Shown piece after piece: positions 1 to 10,709 of a stretch of 64,000 nucleotides of DNA. The stretch comes from Cyrtodaria siliqua (Eukaryota; Mollusca; Bivalvia; Adapedonta; Hiatellidae): positions 1 to 64,000 of the forward strand of contig JAWPHD010002628.1 of NCBI GenBank assembly GCA_037043455.1. Reading direction: 5' to 3'. Numbering within the stretch: the first letter of the stretch is position 1; every line of letters starts with the position of its first letter. The notes beneath the pieces are model-generated. The model made no database searches, had not been told where the DNA came from, and was given only the letters and a program-made list of their open reading frames with translations. A program made the position numbers and the translations under genes.

Positions 1-245
1 AATGATGTCCCTTGAATCAAGCCTGGAATCAAGGTTGGCCCTGTCCCGAGGGTCACACTATAACATTGAATTATATAGGAAAACATATTCAAACAGCTTC
101 TCTGATACTTCAAAAGCTAACTAATAGTTCGCATGTACCATAAGCTTATGATCCTCTACCTAGTTTGTTCAAATGGCGACAATGGAGTCAAATATGGCCA
201 CTACGGGGGTCACAGTTTTACAGATTTATATAAAGAAATTGTTGT
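1..245. repeat. Degenerate dispersed repeat, bivalve type
   Basis: Two related halves can be seen, each with a GGGTCACA-type motif followed by an AT stretch with TTATATA and, between them, the phrase CTCTACCTAGTTTGTTCAAAT. I associate this pattern (GGGGTCACA, TTATATAGGAAAA, GTTTGTTCAAAT) with a widespread degenerate repeat of bivalve genomes; that is recollection, not a search. It is truncated by the window edge. No open reading frame of note. Confidence 0.5.
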
Positions 246-1289
246 TGTTTCTTAAAACATGAGAGCACTGTGAGACAAGGCGAGTGGGTCTCTTGTTTAT
301 GGTTTGAAGTTGTACACTTTTCATAAAATCACTTCAAACGTTTTAAGCGAACTGAAATATATACAGAATGTGAATTCCATTATGAAGACTTAACCATGTT
401 TACAAATCGCATATTGAATAAATCCACGAACTAAAATCACAAAGTAGACCACTGCATTTTCGACAAATTGCAAAAAAAAAACAGAAAGAAAAAGAAAAGG
501 CATTTTACGGTTTAACTGTTGATTTTTAGGTGTTTGTTATACAAATTTTAAAATAACCCGCCAAATTACGACAGACAAAATTACACTACAAAAACAGTTC
601 ATCTCATATAATAATGCGTATGTGTCGCTTAAAAGTATATGTTTATTCATGGGCTTTTGTAATATCCGTAATTGAATAAGTGTAAAATGAATTATCCATT
701 TTTGGTTTTTTTTTGTCTGGCTGGTTAAAGCTTTTTATATTGTAACTATATAGTTTTGATTCTCAAACGATGTAAGTTATATATATACCTGGTGGTCAGT
801 AGGTTTAGAAACGATGTACATATGTTGTAAAATGTGGCTGTTGTTAGCGGGATAGCGACTTTAACTGCAGTAGCACCTGTATGTCGGATATAGCTTTTAG
901 AGTAAACATCAGTAAACTACCCGTGATCGCTAAATGTAATCTATCTCGATGCACTGGGTACCGATTCTTATCTGGAAGCGTTTACTTTTTTTTATATCTT
1001 ATATGTATGTTATATTGTCACATTAAGTTATTTTATTTAAATCAGATAATATGTAATGAGTATTCTTAATTGTCCTGTTTTATCCCAAGGCATTAATTGC
1101 CAAGTTTACAGCAATGAGCTGGGCATACATAAGGCTTGCAGGCATATTGCAACTCGGCATACATGAACTTGGTGCTAACTTGCTAGATAAGAGAGACCGT
1201 TGTGAACCCAGCTTCTTGGATATAACCTTTATGACAGATTAACATTTAGTTGTATGTACTTTAATGCAGTCATCCTGCTTGAGCACATA
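246..1289. other. AT-rich DNA without recognised features
   Basis: About 1 kb of unique AT-rich sequence. I see no exon with both splice borders, no tRNA-like boxes and no clear repeat. A 62-codon ATG frame at 881 has no domain and no splice context and is probably chance. Confidence 0.5.
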
Positions 1290-1515
1290 CAGCCTGTTGA
1301 TGCAGTGGATAGCACGGGGGACTTTAAATTCAGAGGACCCTGGTTCAAGCCTCACCGGAGCCATTGAATTTTGTCGGTGTGTTCTTGGTCAAGACACTTT
1401 TACCCTCGTCCGTCGGATGGGGACGTAAACCAGGCGATCCTGTTATTTTTCTCCCATCATGTTAAAGAAACGAAGGTGTCTATTCGTCAGTAGGGCAGGT
1501 TCCTAAATGCCTGTA
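1290..1515 (+). mobile_element. tRNA-derived SINE
   Basis: A Pol III A box with one mismatch (TGATGCAGTGG, 1298-1308) and a perfect B box core (GTTCAAGCC, 1343-1351) lie 34 bases apart, the spacing of a tRNA promoter. The body that follows contains TCTTGGTCAAGACAC and GGATGGGGACGTAAA, a kind of tail I know from invertebrate SINEs. The head is degenerate, so a functional tRNA is unlikely. The 3' end is approximate. Confidence 0.6.
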
Positions 1516-1526
1516 TAATATATACC

Positions 1527-1573
1527 CCCCCCCCCCCCCCCATCCCCGACCCACACACACACACTCTCTCTCT
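1527..1573. repeat. Homopolymer C and CA/CT microsatellite
   Basis: A run of about 15 C is followed by short CA and CT dinucleotide tracts, directly downstream of the SINE. Confidence 0.9.
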
Positions 1574-1730
1574 TCATTGGCAAAACACCTTCTTATTTAG
1601 GTAATAATCATTCCACTTGCACTTGCATGCGCAAAAGTAGGGTTAATGCTTACTATCCTAGGTTAATTTCATACTCTAAATCAAGTACGGAGAACATCAC
1701 AACCTATGTTTAGATACATATCCTAAGCAG

Positions 1731-1775
1731 GTGATATTGTAACAACTGCACCAATATTAACAAATAGTTGCCATG
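1731..1775 (+). CDS. Candidate internal exon, unknown protein (exon a)
   Basis: A 45-base exon between an acceptor (CTAAGCAG) and a strong donor (GTAAGTAG). Read as 2 bases + 14 codons + 1 base it is open and enters and leaves in phase 1. The last base G joins the first two bases of the next candidate exon to give Gly. Short and AT-rich, so support comes mainly from phase agreement with 1957-2044. No domain recognised. Confidence 0.3.
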
Positions 1776-1956
1776 GTAAGTAGTTAGTACAGTGATCTGG
1801 GTATCACCCTAAAGATATTTGTTCGTCGACGCCGTGTGGTTCCCGGGCAAGAATATGACCACTGCATATCTAGGCATAGGGGTAAATTTCCCCGAATTCA
1901 TGTTTATTTTGTCATTTTTGTTCATTATTTTCATCATGAAACCTGTATTGTTTCAG

Positions 1957-2044
1957 GTGCTACTTCAGTGGTGGCAGTGATCGTGGCTCCAGCGAAAAAT
2001 GGAGTGTTTACTAGAGAATTTGCAGCAACTCTGCAGTTCTGCAG
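1957..2044 (+). CDS. Candidate internal exon, unknown protein (exon b)
   Basis: An 88-base exon with acceptor TGTATTGTTTCAG and donor GTAAGAAG. It encodes a hydrophobic start (ATSVVAVIVAPAKNG) then FTREFAATLQFC, entering in phase 1 and leaving in phase 2. The two leftover bases AG pair with the T that opens 2593-2719 to make Ser, so all three exons stay in frame. I do not recognise the family. The stretch around VVAVIVAP could be part of a membrane segment, but this is inference. Confidence 0.42.
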
Positions 2045-2592
2045 GTAAGAAGGTTCTAGGCATATTCTGCAATTTTTTATCTAGATGTTAATGAAGAGTG
2101 AGCCGGGTCGTTTGTTCATTCCTTTTGGCGCCATATAACATGTTTGTGTTGGTGCGCCGTAAAACCCCAATTCAAATCAATTCATCTTCGTCGATTCTTT
2201 TTTCAGTAACACAAAAATGGTTCGTGCAAATGCATATACTACTATTTTTACATGTCATATGCAGAATTCTTCATTGTATTGTATAACGGTGGGGTAATTC
2301 AGGTGTAAAAATCCTTAAAATATGCATAAATTGTAATTAAAAAGTATTAAAATAACTTTTAAGATTTTGCGTTGCAATATGCAATGTTAAATTCATGTAT
2401 TTATGTGTAATACATAATCCAAATGTGTAATCATAATAAGTATTGCCATGACGCATACACCTAAAAATGACTTTTGTTAAAAAACAAAACACGTTAAACC
2501 GCACATTTCCTTTATCTAGAATCCTTTGGACTATGTTTCGTCTATGCAATATATGTATATAACAGAACATGTTAATACTATTTATGTTGCAG

Positions 2593-2719
2593 TTACTTTG
2601 AGGAAGGCTTATACTTCCAGTTTGGCATGTGTCTCAACTTATCAGGCTTACTGAACACATACAATGCCATGAACATTGCTTATTACTTAATTCCATCAAT
2701 ATATCATACAATCATGTAG
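2593..2719 (+). CDS. Candidate terminal exon, unknown protein (exon c)
   Basis: An acceptor (TTTATGTTGCAG) opens a 127-base frame of 41 codons and a TAG stop. It begins YFEEGLYFQFGMCLNL and ends PSIYHTIM. It is rich in Leu, Tyr, Ile and Phe, so it may be a membrane-associated C terminus. A 42-codon open stretch is uncommon by chance at this base composition, and it is in phase with exon b. Family not recognised; 5' exons beyond 1731-1775 were not found. Confidence 0.42.
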
Positions 2720-3170
2720 AAAGGTTGTAAATTACTGATTCTTACAAGTTTACACATATATTGTAAAAAATATTAACTAAACTAAATGCATAAAAATGTG
2801 TCAATAGTGGATGGGGTAAATTGACTTCTAATTTGAAGCAAAATAGAGATTTTAACTGAATTCAGTGCTAAAAAAGAGCTTATTTACGCTTTATGTAACT
2901 CAATGAATTGTAAATTTAAGTGCATCTTTAAAATGTACATCAATAATTATTCATACAAGCATGACATTCAAAAATGAAGATCAAAAACGTATATGAAAGC
3001 GCTACAATGATAACCTATAAATGTTCGATTTTTTTTTATAAGCTACCTGTTCCAGATTGCTATCATGGAAAAATGTAATCTATATACATTGCTCTTTTCA
3101 AAAAGTGATGGTAGAATTTGTTCCTTGAGTTGGTAACAATATCGAAAATGTTGGGTCCTGGCTCAAGGCC
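2720..3170. other. AT-rich DNA without recognised features
   Basis: Presumed 3' side of the candidate plus-strand gene, leading into the 29-bp array. No further exon or repeat seen. Confidence 0.4.
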
Positions 3171-4866
3171 TAACAGTGATATGTGTTGCACAGTATATTA
3201 GACTACATATTGAGATATGTTGCACAGTATATTACACAGTGAGATATGTTGCACAGTATATTACACAGTGAGATATGTTGCACAGTATATTACACAGTGA
3301 GATGTGCTGAACAGTATTTTACACTGTGATATGTGTTGCAGAGTATATTACACTGTGAGATGTGTTGCTCAGCATATTACACAATGAGATGTGTTGCACA
3401 GTGTATAACACAGTGAGCATGTGTTACACAGTATAATACACTATGAGATGTGTTGCACAGTATATTACACAGTCAGATGTGTTGCAGAGTATATTACACT
3501 GTGAGATGTGTTACACAGTATATTATACAGTGCGATGTGTTGCACAGTATATTACACAATGAGATGTGTTGCACATTATATTACACTGTGTGATGTGTTG
3601 CTCAGTATATTACACAGTGAGATGTGTTGCACATTATATTACACTGTGTGATGTGTTGCTCAGTATATTACACAATGAGATGTGTTGCACATTATATTAC
3701 ACTGTGTGATGTGTTGCTCAGTATATTACACAGTGAGATGTGTTGAACAGTATATTACACAGTGATATGTGTTGCACAGTATATTATACTACATATTGAG
3801 ATGTGTTGCACAGTATATTACAGAGTGAGATGTGTTGCACAGTATATTACTCAGTGAGATATGTTTCACAGTATATTATACAGTGCGATGTGTTGCACAG
3901 TATATTACACAATGAGATGTGTTGCACATTATATTACACTGTGTGATGTGTTGCTCAGTATATTACACAGTGAGATGTGTTGAACAGTATATTACACAGT
4001 GAGATGTGTTGCACAGTATATTATACTACATATTGAGATGTGTTGCACAGTATATTACACAGTGATATGTGTTGCACAGTATATTATACTACATATTGAG
4101 ATGTGTTGCACAGTATATTACACAGTGAGATGTGTTGCACAGTATATTACTCAGCGAGATGTGTTGCACAGTATATTACACAGTGAGATGTGTTGCACAG
4201 TATATTACACAGTGAGATGTGCTGAACAGTATTTTACACAGTAGTATGTGTTGCACAGTATATTACACTGTGAGATGTGTTGCTCAGCATATTACACAAT
4301 GAGATGTGTTGCACAGTATATAACACAGTGAGAATGTGTTGCACAGTATAATACACTATAAGATGTGTTGCACAGTATATTACACTGTGAGATGTGTTAC
4401 ACAGTATATTACACTGTGAGATGTGTTGCGCGGTAAATTACACAGTGAGATGTGTTGCACATTATTTTACACGATGAGATGTGTTGCACAGTATATTACA
4501 CTGTGAGATGTGTTGCACAGTATAATACACTATAAGATGTGTTGCACAGTATATTACACTGTGAGATGTGTTACACAGTATATTACACTGTGAGATGTGT
4601 TGCGCGGTATATTACACAATGAGATGTGTTGCACATTATATTACACGATGAGATGTGTTGCACAGTATATTACACAGTGATATGTATTGCACAGAATATA
4701 ATACACAGTGAGATGTGTTGTACAGTATATTACATCACAGTGGGATGCGTTGTATAGTATATTACACTGTGAGATGTCTTGCACAGTATAATACGTGTTG
4801 CACAGTATATTACACATTGAGATGTGTTGCGCTGTATATCACACTGTGAGGTGTGTTGCACAGTTT
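3171..4866. repeat. 29-bp minisatellite array
   Basis: About 58 tandem units of 29 bp. The unit reads GAGATGTGTTGCACAG followed by TATATTACACAGT. Units vary at a few positions (TGCACAG or TGAACAG, ACAGT or ACTGT), and some are lengthened by an ACTACATATT insertion that recurs, hinting at a higher-order arrangement. The array breaks exactly where the TIR element at 4865 begins and resumes for two units at about 5920. The 81-codon frame inside it is a by-product of the repeat. Confidence 0.95.
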
Positions 4867-5141
4867 ATTGTATACTTTCATATTGTCCAGTTTAGTTTGC
4901 ATTGAGCTAAGTGTGCAATATTCTACGATATTGCACACATTGATATTGCACCGGGACTTTTTCTCGTGCTTGCTAAGAGCCGCGAACTGAAATAAGGAAC
5001 TACTTTCAAATAAAAGAACGGAATACTGCCTATAGTGTCAACAAAAAAAAGACGTGTTTTTGTTCAACCTTTTGTGGCAGAAATTGATAAAATAATTGAA
5101 ATGGTCACTCACCCACTATTTTTAACGTTATCGAATGGTTA

Positions 5142-5760
5142 TTCTAACACGACCTCTGCAATCTTTCATATACACAAAGAAGGGAGACAGCTGTATGTTA
5201 TTCTACGATAAAATACAGCTGTTCCATTAATTCCCCGCGTATATTTCATCCGTTACATGACGTCAAGTATATAAATATACGTCACGAAGACAAACCGAAC
5301 AGTAATTTTAATGAAATGTTAATTACAACAAAATTGCCATTCTCCCAAACTGTGCACACCCCCGAAATAAACCCATCATATGCACATGTACAAATAACAT
5401 TAATAAGCATCTTGAACAAGGTGAGAACGTTTGACGTCATACAGCGCAAGCTATATGACGTAAGCAATGACTTAATTGTTTGTCACGTGAAAACTAGTGC
5501 ATTGAAACGCAGAACTTTGCATACGGGGGCGCCCAATGAAACAGCCTGTAAACATAGCAGCCTGATAACCTTGATCTCCGTGATAATATATAGTGCCCCA
5601 ACAATACCGTAAATAATGGGGTAATTGTTGTGTTAGAATCGAAATAATAAATACGGACCTGTATTTTATCGGTGAATAAAATACAGTTAGTCGTTCGGAT
5701 GCGAACTCCTAACTGTATTTTATTCACCGATAAAACACAGGTACTTATTCATTATTTCTT
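5142..5760. mobile_element. Insertion inside D1, with terminal foldback
   Basis: This block is absent from the related element at 12.1-12.5 kb. ATTCTAACAC near 5145 recurs inverted as GTGTTAGAAT near 5632, suggesting a TIR element of about 0.5 kb, followed by the foldback at 5641-5758. Short frames inside it have no domain. Confidence 0.45.
5641..5758. repeat. Foldback (hairpin) element
   Basis: The left arm with CCTGTATTTTATCGGTGAAT and the right arm with ATTCACCGATAAAACACAGG are near-perfect inverted copies of about 50 bp around a loop of roughly 18 bp. It can form a long hairpin. No coding content. Confidence 0.85.
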
Positions 5761-5888
5761 AAACAAACTACGTTAGAAAACCGCTTGACGTTTATAATGA
5801 CGTCATCCGACGTCGACGTCGTATTCGCGCAAAATAATCATCCACACAAAATGAAACTGAATGACATTATAGGAATTCCATCAAAAGC

Positions 5889-6180
5889 TATAAAAATAAC
5901 ACAAATATAATGAAAAATAATATACTGTGAGATGTGTTGCACAGTATATTACACCACAGTGAGATGTGTTGCACAGTATTATTACAAACAGACTCAATAA
6001 AACCGAGTCTGCTACTTTTATCTCTTGTTTGTGTTTATTGCTCCAAAGGGGTCACCTTTCCAGTTTTTATTCCATACATTTACACAGACTTGTGTATTGT
6101 TTAATCTCAGATGCGTCCAAACTGCGATTAGGAACTATAACCCTTAGAGAGAGAGCGCGATTTATATTTTCCTATTTATA
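5889..6180 (+). repeat. 292-bp duplicated segment, copy 1
   Basis: Identical as far as I can compare by eye to 8823-9114, 2,934 bp downstream. It carries the end of element D1, two 29-bp satellite units and module A. Both copies start at TATAAAAATAACAC and end at TTTATA, with unrelated flanks. The 71-codon frame within it is present in both copies only because the DNA is identical. Confidence 0.85.
5986..6072 (+). mobile_element. Module A, copy 1
   Basis: Contains the hairpin CAGACTC-loop-GAGTCTG (5989-6011) with AATAAA in its loop, then CTACTTTTATCTCTTGTTTG and a GGGGTCAC-type end. The upstream first hairpin of the module is replaced here by 29-bp satellite units. Confidence 0.8.
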
Positions 6181-6595
6181 AAGCAGCATTAGTTTTACAT
6201 ATTAATATGAATTTTAGGCACTGCCTAAGACCGAGCAGAGCTCTTAAAATTAACACCCACATGATATATCGGATCGCATATAAAATTTAACTTGTAAACC
6301 AAATATTTTACTCTTAATAATTATTCTATATTGTTGTGATAAAATACTAACCTATCTTATGTTTCTTGTCAATCAACATATGAGTAAATTAATTGACTAT
6401 TCATAATTTCGATCATCAAAATCAGCTGACCAAGCAATGGCCTAGGCATTTGACACACCTCTAAATTGTGGTAGGTGGTAAACTCAAACTCGATCTTTAT
6501 CATAGTTTGTTTGTTTGTATGGTGTTTTACATCATTTTCAACACATGTAAGGTTATATACTAGTATCACGGTCGATTTTTTTTGTGTTGGAGGCA
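6181..6595. other. AT-rich DNA without recognised features
   Basis: No exon, RNA gene or clear repeat seen between module A copy 1 and the SINE. Confidence 0.4.
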
Positions 6596-6761
6596 TCCAC
6601 ACACTTTTCCTGGGTAGAACCAGTACTGTAAACCTCCCGTCATCCGTAATAATCGACACTTCCTCACTTACAAATCGAGCTCCCAGTGTAATTCGAACCC
6701 AGCGATGAGAGGTGAAGGTTTAGAATGCAACGTCGTTAACCATTCGACTACGGAGACGCTT
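6596..6761 (-). mobile_element. tRNA-derived SINE
   Basis: On the minus strand an exact A box (TAGTCGAATGG, plus positions 6740-6750) is followed by a near-exact B box (GTTCGAATT, 6690-6698). The body contains AGTACTGGTTCTACCCAGG, shared with the SINE at 38.6-38.76 kb, so both probably carry the same conserved central domain. The tRNA fold is degenerate. Confidence 0.65.
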
Positions 6762-6844
6762 CGTCTTTATCATAGATGTTCAACCAAGTTTATTGTAAAG
6801 GTTAAGGTATTTACGGTGTGATTTTTTTTAAAACCAAATTTTGA

Positions 6845-7230
6845 AAATTATCTTATTTTTACTCTTTCAACTCAAGAGGCACCTTTCCTGGTTTTATATT
6901 GTTTTCCAGAGAGAATTATTTTGTATCACACATATCTTTTTGGCAGCTACTACAAACAGTGTCACTGAACATTTTCAATTCAGTTCTTCTTTCTAGACAA
7001 ATTTCGCATTTAGAAAAAACGTACGACATCTGTTCTATTTCAAAGGCAAGTATAGCCCCCATAGCAAGGTTGAATTTTTCATCTTTCTGTAATGGTGCAG
7101 CTTCTGGTATGTCATTTATTTGATATGTTTTGATAATATACCTTTTTTCCCGTTTATTTCTCATTTCCCTTTTCTTTGATTCTGACTGTGTTTCGTTTTC
7201 AAGAGGTTTTGATTCCTAGTTTCCTACATA
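6845..7230 (-). pseudogene. Helitron-type ORF remnant (zinc-binding N-terminal region)
   Basis: The minus frame runs through a charged KKREMRNKREKR stretch, then a C-x2-C / C-x2-C cluster (KCEICLERRTELK, then CSSCQKDMC), an in-frame TAA near 6913, and continues with FSLENNIKPGKVPLEL before another stop. A Cys-Cys zinc-binding block followed by a K-FS-ENNM-PG-VP-EL phrase is what I know from the region just N-terminal of the Helitron-like domain in Helitron Rep/helicase proteins of animals. Only this fragment remains; no HUH nuclease or helicase motifs are visible nearby. Assignment is by motif memory, not by search. Confidence 0.55.
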
Positions 7231-7533
7231 AAGATTGGATGGCATTGGTTATATTAGAGTTGGAATTTGAGTCCTTATTTGGTTCAGTATATGGTGTACT
7301 AATATAATTTTCTGAATTATGTTTGCTCTTGTTGCCATGCGTGTTTTCGGTGGGTGATATTCGCTTTTTACTTTTACTACTATCAGCATCATTAGAACTT
7401 GAAACTGTTTATTGTTCAAAAGTAAGTCAATGGTTGTACATGACAATTCTCCTTCATTGGTTGAAAAAGAATACATGTGATATTGCTCTGCACCAAACTC
7501 ATGTTACATTGATGTTGTAGCCTAAAATGGTAG

Positions 7534-7692
7534 ACACAGTTTCAATCTCACAAGCTGTGGCCCACCCTTGACCATTTATCATTTCCCTCTCGTATTAAAG
7601 TTTGGTCATGTCAGGACTGTGGTAAATTTGGACTAACTCCTCCATGCCAAACCTGTTATCAGCAATATTATAAAATTATTGCCTTTCAGTGA
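7534..7692 (+). pseudogene. Short Cys-rich ORF fragment, possibly transposon derived
   Basis: A 52-codon frame between two stops carries SCQDCGKFGLTPPCQTC, a C-x2-C-x9-C-x2-C zinc-ribbon-like arrangement, then YQQYYK and a stop. There is no start codon or clear acceptor at its 5' end. It lies 300 bp from the Helitron remnant but on the opposite strand. It may be a decayed piece of a mobile-element protein; function unknown. Confidence 0.3.
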
Positions 7693-7855
7693 GGTCGATA
7701 TGTGTATATATTACATATTTGTCTGTGATTTGTATAGAAAATACTGGGAAGAGAAAAGCTATATCAACTCGTTTGTTCTACTGGGAAATATCTCTCTGGT
7801 GTAAAAAGGCATTAATCATTAGAAATATTAATAAAGTCATTTTAAATTATGTAAT

Positions 7856-8022
7856 ATATAGTTTAATAACCAGTGTTTTTGAGATACTGAAAATATCTCC
7901 CGAGGTAGAGAAATGGCCCCTATATAAACTCGTGCTCCGCACTCGTTCTTATATCGGGGCCATTTCTCTACCTCGGGAGATATTTCCCGTATCTCAAAAA
8001 CACTGGTTATTAAACTATATTT
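7856..8022. repeat. Foldback element
   Basis: Two arms of about 70 bp (7856-7926 and 7950-8022) are inverted copies: the left contains CCCGAGGTAGAGAAATGGCC and the right GGCCATTTCTCTACCTCGGG. The loop is about 23 bp. The frame that reads across it is not a gene. Confidence 0.9.
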
Positions 8023-8095
8023 ATCGACCTGATATCGTTTGGGTCGATAATACTTTTCTCAGGTCGATAAATGCAACACATATCGACCGAACCTA
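8021..8095. repeat. Clustered TATCGACC / GGTCGATA motifs
   Basis: Four occurrences of TATCGACC or its complement within 75 bp directly beside the foldback, possibly decayed inverted-repeat ends. Confidence 0.5.
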
Positions 8096-8135
8096 AAAGG
8101 CAACAATTATTTTATTATTAAATCAAATTATTCAT

Positions 8136-8507
8136 GGAATTTTGAAATTTTTGAATTTTGAAATTTTGAATTTTTGGAATTCTGAAATTTTGAAATTTTG
8201 AAATGTTGAATTTGAAATTTTTGAAATTTTGAATCTTTGAAAAATTTTGGAATTTTGAATTTGAATTTTTTTTTGGAAATTTTGAAAATTTTGAAATTTT
8301 TGGAATTTTGAATTTGAAATTTTTTTTTGGAAATTTTGAAATTTTGAAATTTTGAAAATTTTGAATTTTTGAATTTTGAAATTTTTGAATTTTGAATTTT
8401 TTGGAATTTTTGGAATTTTAAAATTTTTGAAATTTTGAAATTTTGAATTTGGAAATTTTGAATTTTGAATATTTGAATTTTTGAATTTTTGAATTTGTTT
8501 AATTTTG
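8136..8507. repeat. A/T-rich simple repeat (GAATTTTT-like)
   Basis: Roughly 370 bp made almost wholly of GAAATTTT and GAATTTTT words of 8-10 bp with frequent length changes. On the minus strand this gives Lys/Phe/Ile/Gln-rich open frames that are artefacts. Confidence 0.95.
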
Positions 8508-8556
8508 ACAACCAATAACAAATAATAAAACAACTTCTAATGATAAGCATATCGCT

Positions 8557-8822
8557 TCATTCGTAACTACTTGCGACGGGATTAGCCGAACTAGTACGAA
8601 TACTCCAAACTACGAAAAGAGACAATCGTCCAAGTGAAACAGACTGATCCCCTGATGATTTGAGGAAAAAATCCGAAATTGCCGAACACAATTTCATCAA
8701 TGGCGGCGCTTCCGGTGCGACACAGTTTTTTTGCCCAGCCACCCGTACGATTTCAACATTTGCACATGTGTTACCATTAGCCGATCATCGTCGGCCGGCT
8801 GCGCCGGCCGAGCTCTGCTCGG
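8557..8822. other. GC-richer segment with a small strong palindrome
   Basis: Composition differs from its surroundings. It ends in a hairpin formed by CGGCCGG and CCGGCCG around 8790-8812. A 61-codon minus frame (MAGQKNCVAPEAPP at its start) spans it but has no recognised domain. It may be a dispersed repeat piece; not identified. Confidence 0.35.
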
Positions 8823-9114
8823 TATAAAAATAACACAAATATAATGAAAAATAATATACTGTGAGATGTGTTGCACAGTATATTACACCACAGTGAGATG
8901 TGTTGCACAGTATTATTACAAACAGACTCAATAAAACCGAGTCTGCTACTTTTATCTCTTGTTTGTGTTTATTGCTCCAAAGGGGTCACCTTTCCAGTTT
9001 TTATTCCATACATTTACACAGACTTGTGTATTGTTTAATCTCAGATGCGTCCAAACTGCGATTAGGAACTATAACCCTTAGAGAGAGAGCGCGATTTATA
9101 TTTTCCTATTTATA
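8823..9114 (+). repeat. 292-bp duplicated segment, copy 2
   Basis: Same sequence as 5889-6180, same orientation. Includes two 29-bp satellite units far from the main array and module A copy 2 (8920-9006). Confidence 0.85.
8920..9006 (+). mobile_element. Module A, copy 2
   Basis: Identical to copy 1 as part of the 292-bp duplication; hairpin at 8923-8945. Confidence 0.8.
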
Positions 9115-9593
9115 TAATTATTAAGAAATAACATTGCAGATGTATCGCATTTTATTTTCATTATAACTAAATAAACCATATCCAATGCTGTCAGTTGTAT
9201 TGCAAACCTCCTGGAAAAGAAATATAAATGCAACACATTATTAAGTTAGTTGAGCAGAAATAACACTGAGACAAAGTTAAATTTTGCAAAGGTTTTTCGA
9301 AGTTTATGGTATCGGTAGTCCTGCTGGAGTAGTTTGCTAGTTATACAAATATTACGAATATTAAAGTCCTCTACACGACTACAAGCTCTAGAGAAACGAA
9401 TAAGTTGAGAGACATAGACCCCATAAGAAGTAGCTCGGGAAACATCCCCATCTAAATGGGGATAATTAACAATATCAAAATTAAAATCGTCTCCATGAAG
9501 TCATAGCTCCAAATATGAATAGTACTTGTGCATTACGCTGTAGGATAACCCTGAATAAAACTATTATACTTATACTTATTAATAATAAGTTAA
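9115..9593. other. AT-rich DNA without recognised features
   Basis: Unique sequence. The phrase CCCTGAATAAAACTATTA near 9550 recurs near 10126 inside the composite element, indicating shared repeat ancestry. Nothing else seen. Confidence 0.4.
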
Positions 9594-9714
9594 GTGACAC
9601 AGACAACTCAGGTGACACAGACAACTCTGGTGACACAGACAACTCAGGTGACACAGACAACTCACAGACAACTCATGTGACACAGACAACTCAGGTGACA
9701 CAGACAACTCAAGC
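9594..9714. repeat. 18-bp tandem repeat
   Basis: About 6.5 units of GACACAGACAACTCAGGT, one of them shortened. It is followed by CACTGTTCGAC, resembling the conserved right flank of module B. Confidence 0.9.
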
Positions 9715-9727
9715 ACTGTTCGACTTT

Positions 9728-9984
9728 CATTACGTGGTACTACCTTAATTATATTAGCGATGAAAAGCTTATATGAGCAGGATTTTATAAAGGATATTTC
9801 GACAATACAACACCTTTAAAAACATGTTTTTTACTGAAGGAAATGCGATAACCCGTTTAAAATTACGTATGAAATGTTTTAATTTTGCAATATGCAAACT
9901 TTTTATTTCATATCCCAGTCAATCCCGTTTTCGCTTCTTGAAGAATGGGTTGAATTGGGTATGAAATATTCGCACCACGTTATG
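9728..9984 (+). mobile_element. MITE family E, copy 1
   Basis: Starts CATTACGTGGT and ends ACCACGTTATG, an 11-bp terminal inverted repeat with one change. Body shares TTTCGACAATA, AACCCGTTTAAAATTAC and CCGTTTTCGCTTCTTG with the other E copies. About 257 bp, no coding capacity. Confidence 0.8.
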
Positions 9985-10709
9985 ATTGTTGCACGCAACT
10001 TAACAGTATGCAGAATTATTACTATCAAAGCTAGTTACGACTTATACATTATTTCATAAATATGAGTGTAGTTCTATGTTTGTAAAACATTTAAATACAT
10101 TTCATGAATATGTAATATGTGTGTGACCCTGAATAAAACTATTACACTTTTACTTATACAACAACAAACGGGTCTCCAACAACACGATACAGTAGAGATA
10201 GAATTCAAATGAATGAAAGATACTGTCAGATATTTAATATGTTAGATATTGAGGATTAATACCACTTTCTGCTTATTTGTTCAATTTACGAAGACGAAAC
10301 CTTACAAAATAGTATTGTATTTGACCTAGCATAGTTTAAGTCTTATAATTACTTACTGCAGACACATGATATAACTTCACTATGCAATATTGCGAGATAT
10401 TTTAGAAAGGCATTAGCCGTTTGAAACTCCATACTTAATGTGAATGAATTAAATGTATCTATTTATTTATTTATAGCTTCTCATCCTCAATGACTAATTT
10501 ACAAACGTTTGCTCTTAAAAAACGAAAAATAAATATTGTATTATAATCACTTGACCTATTATGAAGGAAAAAAATAAATATATTAAATGGCGATGTACAT
10601 GTTGAATACAAAATAATCTTCTGTGTTAAACAACGTTATCGGTGCTCTATATTGCAAAGCAAATAAATGAAAATGACACATAATTAAAGTCATAACAAAA
10701 AATTACATA
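9985..10709. other. Interior of the inverted E1-E2 composite
   Basis: About 725 bp of AT-rich sequence between two inverted MITE copies. No transposase frame or other feature seen. Confidence 0.4.

Larger units (their letters stand above)
4865..5918 (+). mobile_element. TIR DNA element, copy D1, inserted in the 29-bp array
   Basis: The left end TTATTGTATACTTTCATATT (4865-) equals the terminal inverted repeat of the intact relative at 12082-12538. The bodies align in opposite orientation over about 280 bp on the left (4865-5141) and about 155 bp on the right (5763-5918). D1 lacks the right TIR; satellite sequence takes its place. A foreign block of about 620 bp (5142-5760) splits it. The right part has the GACGTC-rich core GACGTCGACGTCG. 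No transposase is encoded, so it is non-autonomous. Confidence 0.7.

Noticed and set aside
8128..8550. Overlapping Lys/Phe/Asn/Gln-rich minus frames of 133-140 codons
   Set aside because: They are translations of the A/T simple repeat in two frames.
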